The notes below the pieces were generated by a model. The model saw nothing but the letters and a program-made list of their open reading frames with translations, ran no database searches and was not told the origin of the DNA. From assembly GCF_029016285.1 (NCBI RefSeq), contig NZ_CP091975.1, positions 930,001 to 994,000 on the forward strand: DNA of 64,000 bases. Direction: 5' to 3'. The stretch is from Vibrio sp. DW001 (GTDB lineage: Bacteria > Pseudomonadota > Gammaproteobacteria > Enterobacterales > Vibrionaceae). Numbering within the stretch: the first letter of the stretch is position 1; every line of letters begins with the position of its first letter. Made by a program: the position numbers and the translations under genes. Shown here in pieces: positions 44,803 to 55,600 of the stretch.

Positions 44803-46677
44803 ATGCTGAGTCAGACTATGAATCCCCCCTATTTATGCCACGTTCAAACGACGGACGGATTGCTTTTCAAAAACAGATTACCGTTCAAAAATAGTGCACT
44901 GGTTGTCACTCTTAAAACAGAAGATCTTCCATTCGATAAGGTTCAGGTTCGTCACGAACCGGATAATGAAGAGTCTCTGGTCGAAATGAAGCCAGTGGGA
45001 AAAGAGGGGCGTTTGGTCTTATGGCAGGCCTCTATTCCAGTCAATAGCGACCGAGATACGACCCACTATGTATTCAAATTGATCTTGGGTAGCAATCAAT
45101 TTTGGTTGGATGCAAGAGGGGGTCAGGCACGGATTCCAAGTAAGGAATACCACTTCAAATATAACGTGAACCATCAACCCCCAGAATGGGTCTCCGAACA
45201 AATATTCTATCAAATATTCCCCGACCGTTTTTGCAACGGTAACCCGAAGATAAACGTAAAAAGCGGTGAGTATCAAATCCGAGGTGGGACGGTAGACGTG
45301 GTCGCGAAAGCGTGGGGCAGTGCGATAGGGCGCTATCAGCGCGCTTCTAGTGTCGAGTTTTATGGTGGCGACTTACAAGGAATAAAAGACAAATTAGATT
45401 ACCTGCAAGATCTCGGGGTGACCTCGCTTTATCTCAATCCAATATTTCAATCAAATAGTAACCACAAATACGACACGACAGATTATCTGAACGTCGATCC
45501 TCATCTGGGAACCAATCAAGATTTTGCCGACTTAAGTAAGGATGTTCATAACCGGGGTTTGAAAATCGTCCTAGATGCGGTATTCAATCACACATCTGAA
45601 GAGCACCCTTGGTTTGATAAAAATGGTAAGTACGACGCCGGTGCTTACCACAACATCGATTCTCCGTATCGACATTTTTATCTATTTGAGGGTGAAACAA
45701 CAAACTACCTTGGTTGGAAAGGGGTGGCGACGTTGCCAGTATTGAACTTCGAAAATCAAGAGGTAAGAAGCTATATCTATCAATCTGAACAGTCAGTGAT
45801 TAAGCACTGGTTGCGCGCCCCTTATGCGATAGATGGGTGGCGATTTGATGTAATTCATATGCTTGGTGAAGGGGATGGCGCTAAGAATAATGAATACTAC
45901 GTCCGTCAGTTTCGTGAAGCGGCTAAGTCTGTCTCTTCAGAGACCTACGTGTTGGGTGAGCATTTCTTTGAGGCAACGCAGTGGCTTCAAGGAGATCAAG
46001 AAGATGGATCGATGAATTACTTTGGTTTTGCTCATCCTATCCGAGCTTTGCTTGCCGGATTAGATATCATCTACGATCCTATTTCATTGACGCCGTCAGG
46101 TTTTGCTCATTGGGTAAAAGAGGCGAACGCGAAGATACCTTGGGCCAATCAGCTTACGCAGCTCAATCAGCTGGACAGCCATGACACGACACGTTTTTTA
46201 ACCATGTTGAAAGGTGACGAGCAAAAGATGCGGATGGCAGCGGTTATGCTACTCACATTTGTTGGAACCCCATGCTTGTATTATGGAACAGAAGTGGGTT
46301 TGGAAGGCGAGCTCGATCCAGATAACCGTCGGTGTTTTCCATGGGAACGCGTCGCGACGTCTAGCTGGTTGCCATTCTATAAAGATCTGATTAACGCTCG
46401 TAGAGAGAACATAGAGTGGCAGAAAGGCGCATTTGAGATACTAAGCCACTCGGATGAGCATATCGTTTATGCGCGCAAGCTTGGTACCGAGGTATCCATT
46501 ATTGCTCTTAGCTTTGCCGACAATGAGTGCAGTATACCCGCTTGGAAATTGGGAATCGAAAACGCCAAGGTGCAATGCTATTTTGACGATAACCCGCGCG
46601 AGATTAAACACGGCGAGTTTACGCTCTCTATGACTCAGTGGCAGTGTGAAATAATAAAGGTGTCGTCGCTAACCTAA
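44803..46677 (+). CDS. malZ: Maltodextrin glucosidase (GH13)
   Basis: Releases glucose from the reducing end of maltodextrins in the cytoplasm. 624 residues: an N-terminal beta domain (to about 125), the GH13 barrel and a C-terminal beta domain. The barrel carries DQIFYQIFPDRF-like EQIFYQIFPDRF, FYGGDLQGIKDKLDYL, YLNPIFQSNSNHKYDT, VLDAVFNHTS, and the catalytic residues in DGWRFDVIHMLGE (nucleophile Asp), YVLGEHF (acid Glu) and LDSHDTTRF (Asp). The match with E. coli MalZ is good through the barrel. No other maltose gene is nearby. Its stop overlaps the convergent dusC by 9 bases. Confidence 0.9.
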   Translation: MLSQTMNPPYLCHVQTTDGLLFKNRLPFKNSALVVTLKTEDLPFDKVQVRHEPDNEESLVEMKPVGKEGRLVLWQASIPVNSDRDTTHYVFKLILGSNQFWLDARGGQARIPSKEYHFKYNVNHQPPEWVSEQIFYQIFPDRFCNGNPKINVKSGEYQIRGGTVDVVAKAWGSAIGRYQRASSVEFYGGDLQGIKDKLDYLQDLGVTSLYLNPIFQSNSNHKYDTTDYLNVDPHLGTNQDFADLSKDVHNRGLKIVLDAVFNHTSEEHPWFDKNGKYDAGAYHNIDSPYRHFYLFEGETTNYLGWKGVATLPVLNFENQEVRSYIYQSEQSVIKHWLRAPYAIDGWRFDVIHMLGEGDGAKNNEYYVRQFREAAKSVSSETYVLGEHFFEATQWLQGDQEDGSMNYFGFAHPIRALLAGLDIIYDPISLTPSGFAHWVKEANAKIPWANQLTQLNQLDSHDTTRFLTMLKGDEQKMRMAAVMLLTFVGTPCLYYGTEVGLEGELDPDNRRCFPWERVATSSWLPFYKDLINARRENIEWQKGAFEILSHSDEHIVYARKLGTEVSIIALSFADNECSIPAWKLGIENAKVQCYFDDNPREIKHGEFTLSMTQWQCEIIKVSSLT

Positions 46678-47616
46678 TTCAGATTGGTACTTTTCGATAC
46701 AAGAAATGATAGGAGAGGCGGTCTTAAAGGTTCTGACTTCTCTAAATAAGGTATCGGCTTGGTCATATTCATTGCGAAGATAACTGAGCCATTGTTTAAC
46801 CCTATTTGGATAATAGAGGCCTTTGTCGCCCTTCATTTCATACTGAGAATATTTGAGTAGTAGCGTCACCACTTCTTCCCATGACATTGGTTGATGATTG
46901 AATTTAACCACGTTGCCTAGATTGGGAATGTTAAACGCCCCACGACATACCATCAACGAATCTATACCGGTCGTTTCAATACAATCTTGACCGTCTTGAT
47001 AGTTCCAAATCTCACCGTTAGCGATGATCGGGATAGTACTGCGTTCTTTGACTTGCTTAATGTAGTCCCATTTTATCTCACTGGCCTTATAGCCACCTAT
47101 TTTGGTGCGGGCGTGAATGGTCACTTCGTTGGCGCCTGCTTGTTCAATAGCATCCACAATTTCAAAGCAATCCTCTGGGTTTTCCCAACCAAGACGAATT
47201 TTGGCGCTGACAGGAATGGTATCCGATACCGCCTCGCGACACGCCTTCACTATTTTATAAATCTGTTCTGGATCTTTGAGCAGTGCTGCACCACCTCTAC
47301 TTCGATTGACTAATCTCGCAGGGCAACCAAAATTAAGGTCAATGCCTCTTGCACCTAAGCTTTCAGCTTGAACAGCATTTTCTGCCATCCAATTGGGCTC
47401 TTGGCCAAGTAACTGGATATGGATTGGAGTGCCAGATTTTGTCGATGAACCGGTCTCTAGTTCTGGGCACAAGCGAGTAAATACGTGTTCAGGAAGTTTT
47501 CGATTAATAACACGAACAAACTCCGTAACGCAGAGATCATAGTCATTGATATCTGTCAGCATCTCTCGCATTAAATGGTCTAGTACGCCCTCCATAGGGC
47601 CCAGAATTACACGCAT
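46669..47616 (-). CDS. dusC: tRNA-dihydrouridine(16) synthase
   Basis: FMN enzyme that reduces U16 of tRNA. 315 residues, equal to E. coli DusC. The N terminus MRVILGPMEGVLDHLMREML and ITEFVRV-like VTEFVRVINRKLPEHVF mark the DusC rather than DusA/DusB branch. The catalytic cysteine is in DLNFGCPARLVNRS; VSAKIRLGW, VTIHARTKIGGYKA with the FMN-phosphate-binding residues, IIANGEIWNY and VCRGAFNIPNLG follow. Monocistronic on the minus strand. Confidence 0.96.
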   Translation of the reverse strand: MRVILGPMEGVLDHLMREMLTDINDYDLCVTEFVRVINRKLPEHVFTRLCPELETGSSTKSGTPIHIQLLGQEPNWMAENAVQAESLGARGIDLNFGCPARLVNRSRGGAALLKDPEQIYKIVKACREAVSDTIPVSAKIRLGWENPEDCFEIVDAIEQAGANEVTIHARTKIGGYKASEIKWDYIKQVKERSTIPIIANGEIWNYQDGQDCIETTGIDSLMVCRGAFNIPNLGNVVKFNHQPMSWEEVVTLLLKYSQYEMKGDKGLYYPNRVKQWLSYLRNEYDQADTLFREVRTFKTASPIISCIEKYQSELG

Positions 47617-47772
47617 ATATCCAATTTACCGATAATAAATGAGCCGGCATTCTATCTGGTATTTATCCATACATCTACATAATCTATATACAGGTTTATC
47701 ACGACTGCTACTTATTAATTACACTATTTTCAGATACTCTTACGCAACGAAAACAAACCATGAAAAATTGTT

Positions 47773-48363
47773 ATGAAAACCATCGAACTACCGAAAGATT
47801 GGCAAGGCGAGTCTTGTTATTTTCTAGAGGGCGCTATTTTAGCGTCTAATTTGACCGTGAAACCATTAGAACCTGAAAACTGGTGCGGTGCAGTCGGTAT
47901 AGACCAAGAAGAATCAGATAACCTCTTAGTCCCCCGTATTAATGCTCAACATAATGTCTTACGCAGAAGTGAATACTCACTGTCTGAATTAACAAAAGAG
48001 CAACTCGCTGACTTGTCGGAAGGTTTTATGGCGGTATGGCCAATCGTAGAAACGCAATACCAAGAGGTGGAAATATTAGACAGTACACTACGTATGCTGC
48101 AAGCGTTGCTAACAACGTTCATGCTAGCGATAGATGAAGAGCAAACCCAACAGCAAATGAAGGCTTCTGGCATAGAACAGCCACCCAAATTGCAAGATCT
48201 ATTGCCTCAACTAGACGTCATGATAACTGAAGTAGCTTTAGCTGCGGATGAACTGATGGTGGGGCAAAAAGGACAGAGTGTAAATCCTTACAAAGGAGTA
48301 GGGCGAAATGATTCGTGCCCATGTAGGAGTGGCAAAAAATTTAAGCAGTGTTGCGGTAAGTAA
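47773..48363 (+). CDS. UPF0149 (YecA-like) protein with C-terminal SEC-C zinc motif
   Basis: 196 residues. Residues 1-165 form an acidic, mostly helical UPF0149/YgfB-type domain (ENWCGAVGIDQEESDNLLVP, EQLADLSEGFMAVWPIVET). The C terminus is a SEC-C motif, GRNDSCPCRSGKKFKQCCGK, with the C-X-C...C-C/H zinc ligands. SEC-C tails are found on SecA and YecA; YecA has been linked to translation and ribosome binding. The function here is inferred only from this architecture. It stands alone between dusC and dsbB. Confidence 0.88.
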   Translation: MKTIELPKDWQGESCYFLEGAILASNLTVKPLEPENWCGAVGIDQEESDNLLVPRINAQHNVLRRSEYSLSELTKEQLADLSEGFMAVWPIVETQYQEVEILDSTLRMLQALLTTFMLAIDEEQTQQQMKASGIEQPPKLQDLLPQLDVMITEVALAADELMVGQKGQSVNPYKGVGRNDSCPCRSGKKFKQCCGK

Positions 48364-48435
48364 GGCTGTACGCTTGTTATCCCCAAAACCGTAGATATCC
48401 ATCCTGACAGCCTCCGTCATCCCTACAGAAGTATA

Positions 48436-48549
48436 ATGCTGTTCGGTTAGTACTAAAGACTTCGTCATTTCCGTGGAAATAGGCCAATTTTCGTCGGGAT
48501 AGCAGGTTTAGATAACCTTAACCGAGCAGCATGACGTCTTCACGGAAAT
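48436..48549. repeat. Complex inverted-repeat element between SEC-C gene and dsbB
   Basis: ATGCTGTTCGGTTA (48436-48449) pairs with TAACCGAGCAGCAT (48519-48532), and ATTTCCGTG (48468-48476) with CACGGAAAT (48541-48549). The two sets interlock rather than nest. The element may be a dispersed non-coding repeat; only one copy is in the window. Confidence 0.6.
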
Positions 48550-48568
48550 ACGATACCGATGGTGTTAC

Positions 48569-49078
48569 TTACTTTACCTTAAAGAACTGAGAAACCGCGA
48601 CAACGGCCGCAACAACAAAACTCGCCGCGAAGATGATAACCAACCACTGTGGCATAGATAGCGTTAAGAACTGCCATACAATTTCGCTGCAATCACCTGT
48701 CGCTTCAAAAAAGGCAGGCAACCATTGATTAAGCGGTGCCCATTCTGGAAAAACAAGGGGTGAACAGGTAGCGAATATATTGTTTTGGTAGTTGACATGT
48801 TCCAAAGCCAACATCAAACCTTTTAATGATGTTCCGGCCCAAGCCAAAATTCCCACCCAGCGAATGACGAATACCTGAGGGGCGATAGCGCCCAATAATG
48901 CCGCGACACCAATGCTAATCATTGCCACACGTTCGTAGATACACATTACACATGGATCGAGCTTCATGGCGTGTTGAAATGTGTAAGCACAGGCGTTAAA
49001 AAAAACAACAAAGCAAAAAAGTAGCAGCCAAGAAAGTCGAGTGCGAGAGAAAGCATGGAGAGAAGAAAGAGGGTTCAC
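48569..49078 (-). CDS. dsbB: Disulfide bond formation protein B
   Basis: Inner-membrane quinone reductase that reoxidises DsbA. 169 residues with four membrane segments. The first periplasmic loop has the CVMC redox pair (LDPCVMCIYERVAM), the second loop the other pair, in FATCSPLVFPEWAPLNQW and TGDCSEIVWQFL. The start is GTG at 49078, with AGGA nine bases upstream and the normal MNPLSSL N terminus; the longer frame would begin inside the nhaB terminator hairpin. It lies directly downstream of nhaB, an arrangement common in Vibrio. Confidence 0.95.
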   Translation of the reverse strand: MNPLSSLHAFSRTRLSWLLLFCFVVFFNACAYTFQHAMKLDPCVMCIYERVAMISIGVAALLGAIAPQVFVIRWVGILAWAGTSLKGLMLALEHVNYQNNIFATCSPLVFPEWAPLNQWLPAFFEATGDCSEIVWQFLTLSMPQWLVIIFAASFVVAAVVAVSQFFKVK

Positions 49079-49098
49079 TTTATAACATCCTAAATAAC

Positions 49099-49126
49099 AA
49101 AAGCTCTGATTCATCAGAGCTTTTTA
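49099..49126. terminator. Terminator after nhaB
   Basis: AAAGCTCTGA and TCAGAGCTTT flank TTCA with T-runs on both strands. It separates nhaB from dsbB and shows that dsbB cannot begin at the upstream ATG. Confidence 0.88.
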
Positions 49127-49158
49127 TACCGAATAAGTTCAATGGTCAATAATAATTA

Positions 49159-50748
49159 TTAATGACCCGTTGTCGCTGCAGCGCCAACAGCATCGGCAAT
49201 ATGGTGTGTCAGCCAACCCATATCGTACATCCACGCCGTCATTGGTTCTAACAAGAATGTAATGCCTACCAAACCGACTATCGCAAGTACGATTGTGTAA
49301 GGGAATGCCATGATGACCATACGCCCATATGACAATCGTACGAGTGGTGCTAGAGCCGACGTCAGCAAGAACAAGAATGCCGCTTGCCCGTTTGGTGTTG
49401 CAACAGAAGGTAGGTTTGTACCAGTATTGATAGCAACAGCCAATAAGTCGAACTGGTCACGAGTAATAACAGCGTTATCTAATGCCGTTTTCACTTCGTT
49501 TATGTATACGGTACCAACAAATACGTTATCAGACACCATAGAGAGCACACCATTCGCAAGATAGAACATGCTTAGCTGTCGACTACCCTCCATTGCCAAT
49601 ACGCCGTCGATAATTGGACCAAACAGATGTTGATCAATAATGACCGCCACGATAGAGAAGAATACCGCAAGTAATGCGGTAAATGGCAATGCCTCTTCAA
49701 ATGCTTTCCCAAGTGAGTGCTCTTCAATAACACCAGTAAACGCGGTGGCTAGAATGATAACAGACAGGCCAATCAAACCAACAGATGCTAGGTGCAGCGC
49801 CAATCCAACGATGAGCCAAACAGCAATGATACCTTGTACATAAAGCTTAGCCACGTCTTGCTTAGTACGTTTTTTCTTCTCAGCTTGGTCATAGTCGTTA
49901 AGGATAGTACGTACATGGGTTGGTAATTCCGTGCCGTAGCCAAAGACTTTGAATTTTTCGACAAGCGCACAGGTGATCAAGCCACAGATAAACACGGGTA
50001 AGGTCACCGGTAACATCCGTACAATAAATTCACCAAACATCCATCCAGCCTGATCAGCGATGATAAGGTTTTGTGGTTCACCCACCATGGTGGTTACACC
50101 ACCTAAAGCCGTACCAACACCTGCATGCATAAGCAGTGAGCGTAAGAATGAACGGTAGTTTTCTAAGTCGTCACGGGTCAGTTCAGAGAAATGGTCATCT
50201 GTTGTATGATCGTGTGACGTTTGGGTGCCTTTACCTGAAGCAACTTTGTGATAGATTGAGTAAAAGCCAATCGCGACACTAATAACAACGGCGATAACCG
50301 TTAATGCATCTAAAAATGCGGACAAGAAAGCGGCGGTAAAACAGAACGCCATAGAAAGCAGTATTTTTGAGCGTATACCCAACAGTATCTTGGTGAATAT
50401 GAACAGCAATAACTGTTTCATAAAATAGATACCTGCAACCATAAAGATAAGTAGCAGCAATACCTCTAAATTATTTTCCAATTCATGCATCACCATTTGA
50501 GGTGACGTCATGCCAATTGCGACCGCTTCAATAGCAAGCAAACCACCCGGCTGAAGAGGGTAACACTTTAGAGCCATCGCCAGCGTGAATATGAATTCTA
50601 CGACAAGCATCCAACCCGCTACAAAGGGGTCAACATAAAAAAATACAATTGGATTGATGACGAGAAAAGAAATGATGGCTAGTTTGTACCAGTCTGGCGC
50701 TTTGCCAAGGAAGTTTTTGATCAAAGCGTTCCCGAGTGAAATCGGCAT
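49159..50748 (-). CDS. nhaB: Na+/H+ antiporter NhaB
   Basis: Exports sodium in exchange for protons across the inner membrane, supporting growth in salt and alkali. 529 residues from ATG at 50748, which has AAGAG upstream; the frame is open 19 codons further but the Vibrio NhaB N terminus is [20 protein letters not shown]. About 12 membrane segments. Family segments: [60 protein letters not shown] and [20 protein letters not shown]. Divergent from fadR as in E. coli. Confidence 0.97.
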   Translation of the reverse strand: MPISLGNALIKNFLGKAPDWYKLAIISFLVINPIVFFYVDPFVAGWMLVVEFIFTLAMALKCYPLQPGGLLAIEAVAIGMTSPQMVMHELENNLEVLLLLIFMVAGIYFMKQLLLFIFTKILLGIRSKILLSMAFCFTAAFLSAFLDALTVIAVVISVAIGFYSIYHKVASGKGTQTSHDHTTDDHFSELTRDDLENYRSFLRSLLMHAGVGTALGGVTTMVGEPQNLIIADQAGWMFGEFIVRMLPVTLPVFICGLITCALVEKFKVFGYGTELPTHVRTILNDYDQAEKKKRTKQDVAKLYVQGIIAVWLIVGLALHLASVGLIGLSVIILATAFTGVIEEHSLGKAFEEALPFTALLAVFFSIVAVIIDQHLFGPIIDGVLAMEGSRQLSMFYLANGVLSMVSDNVFVGTVYINEVKTALDNAVITRDQFDLLAVAINTGTNLPSVATPNGQAAFLFLLTSALAPLVRLSYGRMVIMAFPYTIVLAIVGLVGITFLLEPMTAWMYDMGWLTHHIADAVGAAATTGH

Positions 50749-51341
50749 GTTAATACTCTTACAAGTTAATATATATTCTTCTATGCTTGTATCGGTAACT
50801 ATCAATGTACGGCTAACGGCGATGTATTTTTTTGGGTGAATGGGGTTGTTCCCGCACCAATAAAATACCGCTAACTATTACAAGCACTTCCTATCCTGAA
50901 CTGGGAGACATTTCATTAAATAATCTTGCATAATAGCGCAATGACAACTAATACGTTATTCAACAAAGGGATGAAATCGTCAGTCCAAAACCTCGCACAG
51001 CATAGCATGTAAGTTACGAATTTTTACAATTTTATTGATATGTTGAATTGCAGGTATAAAAGGGGGAATTTTTCATATAATCATTATATTTTACAATTAG
51101 ATATAATATCGACTTTGTAAAGTGGACGGGCAATAATTTTACAAGAAACTGCCTGTTTTGTGATAGCGAAAACGTTTTCGAACAAAACTTAGAGCCAACG
51201 ACTTGTTAATGTGTATTTGCCTAGGCGTTAACAGAAAGTTAAAGCTGTTGATTAGGTATGGCTTCCAGATTTCGCTCAGAGTGCAAGTAGTGGTATGATG
51301 AGTCATTCGACCTAACAATAATGAATCGGACAAACTACAAC
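50749..51341. other. Divergent nhaB/fadR intergenic region
   Basis: 593 bp, AT-rich, no supported gene. It contains the palindrome CGAAAACGTTTTCG at 51167-51180. The promoters of nhaB and fadR must be here. Confidence 0.6.
51167..51180. promoter_or_regulatory. LacI-family-type operator palindrome
   Basis: CGAAAACGTTTTCG is a perfect 14-bp palindrome with the central AACGTT typical of LacI/GalR-family operators such as those of PurR, RbsR and Cra. It lies 162 bp before the fadR start. The regulator is unknown. Confidence 0.45.
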
Positions 51342-52181
51342 ATGGTTATACGGGCAAAAAGTCCAGCAGGTTTTGCTGAGAAATACATAATCGAAAGTAT
51401 TTGGAATGGTCGCTTCGCACCGGGATCGATCTTACCAGCGGAACGCGAATTGTCAGAACTCATCGGAGTGACTAGGACGACTTTGCGTGAAGTTTTACAG
51501 CGCCTCGCAAGAGATGGATGGTTGACCATTCAGCATGGGAAACCAACGAAAGTGAATCAGTTTATGGAGACATCTAGTCTGCATATTTTGGATACACTGA
51601 TGACGTTGGATTCTGACAATGCCAACAGTATTGTAGAAGATTTATTAGCTGCTCGTTCTAATATTAGCCCTATTTTTATGCGCTATGCGTTTAAAGCAAA
51701 TAAAGAAAGTTCAGAAAAGACGATTAAAGGCGTAATCGAATCATGTGAGAGCTTGCTTTCCGCAGAGAGTTGGGAAGCGTTTATTGCTGCCTCTCCTTAT
51801 GGTGACAAGATCGTACAAGCGGTTAAAGACGATGGTGAAAAAAACCCAGAACTGCGCCAAGCATTATTAATAGCAAAAACATTTAATTTTTATGACTATA
51901 TGCTTTTTCAACGATTGGCTTTCCATTCGGGAAATCAGATATATGGGCTTATATTCAACGGTTTGAAAAAATTGTATAACCGAGTAGGTAACTTTTATTT
52001 CTCACATTCAGAATCGAGAGAGTTGGCATTAAAATTCTATCGTGAACTTTTGCAAAATTGCGAAAGTGGAGAAAAAGAAGAACTGCCTTTACTTATCCGT
52101 AATTATGGATTGGAAAGTGGTCAGATCTGGAATGAGATGAAAACATCTCTGCCGCCTAACTTTACGGAAGACGACCATTAA
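51342..52181 (+). CDS. fadR: Fatty acid metabolism regulator FadR
   Basis: GntR-family regulator that represses fad genes and activates fab genes, released by long-chain acyl-CoA. 279 residues from ATG at 51342. The winged helix domain has [39 protein letters not shown] and [20 protein letters not shown]. The C-terminal acyl-CoA domain is about 40 residues longer than E. coli FadR (239); the added segment lies around residues 138-177 ([12 protein letters not shown] to [10 protein letters not shown] region), the known Vibrio insertion that gives a second ligand site. Seven further in-frame codons upstream are unlikely to be used. A strong terminator follows. Confidence 0.96.
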   Translation: MVIRAKSPAGFAEKYIIESIWNGRFAPGSILPAERELSELIGVTRTTLREVLQRLARDGWLTIQHGKPTKVNQFMETSSLHILDTLMTLDSDNANSIVEDLLAARSNISPIFMRYAFKANKESSEKTIKGVIESCESLLSAESWEAFIAASPYGDKIVQAVKDDGEKNPELRQALLIAKTFNFYDYMLFQRLAFHSGNQIYGLIFNGLKKLYNRVGNFYFSHSESRELALKFYRELLQNCESGEKEELPLLIRNYGLESGQIWNEMKTSLPPNFTEDDH

Positions 52182-52214
52182 TGAAGTAACCTTGCTTCGT
52201 TTATCATTATATAA

Positions 52215-52246
52215 TAAAAAACGCCTACTTAATTAGGCGTTTTTTA
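52215..52246 (+). terminator. fadR terminator
   Basis: AAAAACGCCTA and TAGGCGTTTTTT flank CTTAAT, 34 bp after the fadR stop codon. Perfect stem with a long T tract. Confidence 0.92.
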
Positions 52247-52319
52247 TTAGCATCTTCCATGAAAATAATTATTAATATGATAAATTTCTCTGTAATCCCA
52301 ATAAATAAAATAAAGTATG

Positions 52320-52480
52320 TCGACTAATGCCCATCTGGGGGAATTAACGCGCAAGTAATAGGGTTGTCCACTGGTAGAAGGCCCAGTCTAGGCATACAAG
52401 GATGTCTTAAATGGTCGAAGGAAGGACATTCATGTGGAGCACAAACTTGCTTAATTCAGTATTATTTTTATCATACGAAT
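52320..52480 (+). other. Unexplained structured stretch with ORF-like remnant
   Basis: In the 470-bp gap before the lipoprotein gene, this stretch is richer in GC than its surroundings and contains successive small stems (CTGG/CCAG, AGGCAT/ATGTCTT, GTC/GAC). One plus frame (52364-52588) reads as a short Arg/Gly/Cys-containing peptide without a ribosome site. It may be a structured RNA or a fragment of a mobile element such as a group II intron; I could not identify it. Confidence 0.35.
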
Positions 52481-52651
52481 AGGTGTTTTATACCGTGCAT
52501 ATTTGCCCTTCTTTATATTTATTTGCCGCGCTTAGCATATAGTCTGCTTAATTTTATTTCCCTGCTATACCGAAAAGATTTTAATTAATTAAGATGGTGA
52601 GATTAATTGTGTAAATCTTAAATGGGTGAATGCGTGTTGGGAAATAAATTG

Positions 52652-55600
52652 ATGTTAAGTCGAGCAAAATGGTTGGGGTCAATATTCTTAATTGGTTTTA
52701 TGACGTTTGCCGTCGGTTGTAATGGTGGGTCGGACAGTGGTGACGACTCTTCCGGTTCGGGAGGGGACCCTATTATTACCCCTGCAAGCCCCCAGATTTA
52801 TGCGGAAGATATTTTTGTTAATATTATACAAGACAATGACGTGCTTATTCCTATTGAACAGCGTGCATTCCGCTCAGACAGCAAACCCGTTCAATTAGAC
52901 GATGTAAAGTTGGTAGACAGTAATAACCTTTACTGCAACGACGTCAGTTTTACCAATGATGAGATTCATGTTAGTTCGCGCACCAGTGGCGTATGTGTTT
53001 ATGAATATTCGGTTAGCGCCGTCACGCCGTCATCAGGTTTATCAGCGACACATTCAGACTCGTCTCGTGCAGATGAAACAGAGGCAAATACTAAGGTATC
53101 GGCACACGCCTACATTGTGGTTCAGCCTAAAAACGTTGCGTTGAGAAGCTCAAGCCCTCTTCCCACTATCTCTATGGTGGCAGGTAGCGCCGATCTCGTG
53201 ATCGATATTGAAGACAAACTTGGGTCGAGTTTTCCTACGGGGGCCACGGTTGATATTGCCGTGACGGTGCTCGGTTCTGGCGTAGCCAGTGTCGATACGA
53301 CGGATAAGACAATCACGTTCTCTGGTGGTAGTACGGGCGTGACTCGATTGATTTATTCTTTGACCGAAACGGATGCTTCGGTCCATTTAGGTGTTATTGA
53401 TATCAGTATCTCGACACCGGGTGCGAATTCCAACCCCGTGTTCACCGATTTTGAATTTAACGGTACGATTAGCATCAACCTTGAACAAAGTGAATTGACG
53501 GGCACGATTGATATCGCTCCTTATATTTCAGATCCTGACAATGGACAGTCACCTCAAATTATTGACTACAGAGGGTTCAATATTTCCTTAACGGCATCTG
53601 CCTCCGACCCATCTAGCCTAACAAAGTTTGATTTCAAGGTGAAACTTTCCGGTGTGTACTATGTTTCAGTGACGATTAGCGACCACCATGGCGGTTATAC
53701 CACCGGTCTTGTCGAGATAAATGCCAAAAACATGTTTGCGCCTATCACAGTGAATAACATGATGTTTTTACCGCCTATTTCTTTTGTGGAAGCGCAATAT
53801 TCAGGTTTTGCCTATATAGGCAGCTATAAAGAAACCACAGCAACAGGGCCAAAAGATTTCGAGATGGCGTTGATGACGTATGATATTGCGGACGCGATCT
53901 GTAAATCAAAAGGCGGGCTTTTGCCTACAAGTGAGCAGATGGCGGCTTTCATTGAACAAGAGAAGACAGATAAATTATGGGGTGCCAGCAAAAAGCAATG
54001 GCCCATTGGAAAGCCATATTTTACCCAGAGTTCCGGTGATAACGTTGGTATGGTCACCTTTAGTTCGGGTCCTCCCGCGATGAGCACGGAAACCAGTGTT
54101 CAAAATGCGCTCGGTTATGTGTCTTGCGTTGACATGACGCCATTAAGCCTTTCTATAGACAATGACAGGATCTATATTGATGTGACCGATACGCTTACCG
54201 CGTCTTTCGAAACCTCATTTGGCCTAAAATACCCTTACGAAAAACCGTTAACATGGTCTATCACCTCTGGTACGGAATATGTGACCTTGGAAGACATTAA
54301 TCAGGTTACTGGTGTCTCCAAAGGTACTTCGAATGTTAAAACGGTCAACTACACCAATGACCTTAGCGCAACCAAAGCAATTCCGGTGACAGGCCAACCC
54401 GTGTTGATCACTGATGTCATGAATGGAACCGTAAATGAAAATGTTAAGTTTACCTCAACGACACCGACTGCAAATCAGCTAGTAACGTGGAGCGTCACAG
54501 GGAATGATGCAACATTGGTGACGATTAATACGTCTACGGGTGTGGTGTCTATGGTTGCACGTAATTATGAACAACCGCAAGATAAAAATGCTGACAATGT
54601 ATATAGTATCAACGTTGCTGCAACAGCCATATCAGGCAGTGAAAGTGCGTCAAAACCGATGATGATCACCGTTAAGAATATTGTAGAGACTTCGACCATT
54701 GACTTGAATAATATTAAAGACGAATCTGTTAATGAAGGGATTGCATTTACCTCAGAAAAACCAACAACCAGTGGTAATATAGGTAAAGTTACTTGGACGG
54801 TTGGCGGCAGTGATGCAACACATGTGAAGATCAACCGTTCTACGGGTGTGGTTACCATGGTGGCAAGAGACTATGAGAACCCAGTCGACTATAAAGGAGA
54901 CAACACCTACTATATTAAGTTAATAGCCACCGATGCTGATGGTAATGTTGGCGGTAAATTCATGACAATTACCGTTAAGGATGTTAAAGAGAGGTCCACC
55001 ATTACCTTGGATAATATTAAAGATGAGTCTGTTGATGAAGGGATGGCATTTACCTCAGCAACACCAACAGCCAGTGGCAATATAGGTAACGTTACTTGGA
55101 CGGTTGGCGGCAGTGATGCAACACATGTGAAGATCAACCGTTCTACGGGTGTGGTTACCATGGTGGCAAGAGACTATGAGAACCCAGTCGACTATAAAGG
55201 AGACAACACCTACAATATTAAGTTAATAGCCACGGATGCTGATGGTAATGTTGGCCATAAAGTAATGACAATTACCGTTAAGGATGTTATAGAGAGGTCC
55301 ACCATTACCTTGGGTAATATTAAAGATGAGTCTGTTGATGAAGGGACGGCATTTATCTCAGAAATACCAACAGCCAGTGGCAATATTGGTAACGTTACGT
55401 GGACGGTTAGCGGCAATGATGCAAATCATGTAACCATCAACCGTTCTACCGGGGTGGTTACCATGGTGGCAAGAGACTATGACAACCCAGTCGACGATGG
55501 TAAAAACAATACCTATTATATTCAATTAAAGGCTACCGATGCTGATGGTAATGTTGGAAGTAAATCAATGACGATTACGGTTCAGCAGCTTGATGACAAT

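Noticed and set aside
49079..49114. Upstream ATG start for dsbB
   Set aside because: The 12 extra codons lie in the nhaB terminator hairpin; the GTG at 49078 has a ribosome site and gives the normal N terminus.
52320..52480. Cyclic-di-GMP (GEMM) riboswitch before the lipoprotein gene
   Set aside because: The conserved GEMM core and tetraloop-receptor segments are not present.
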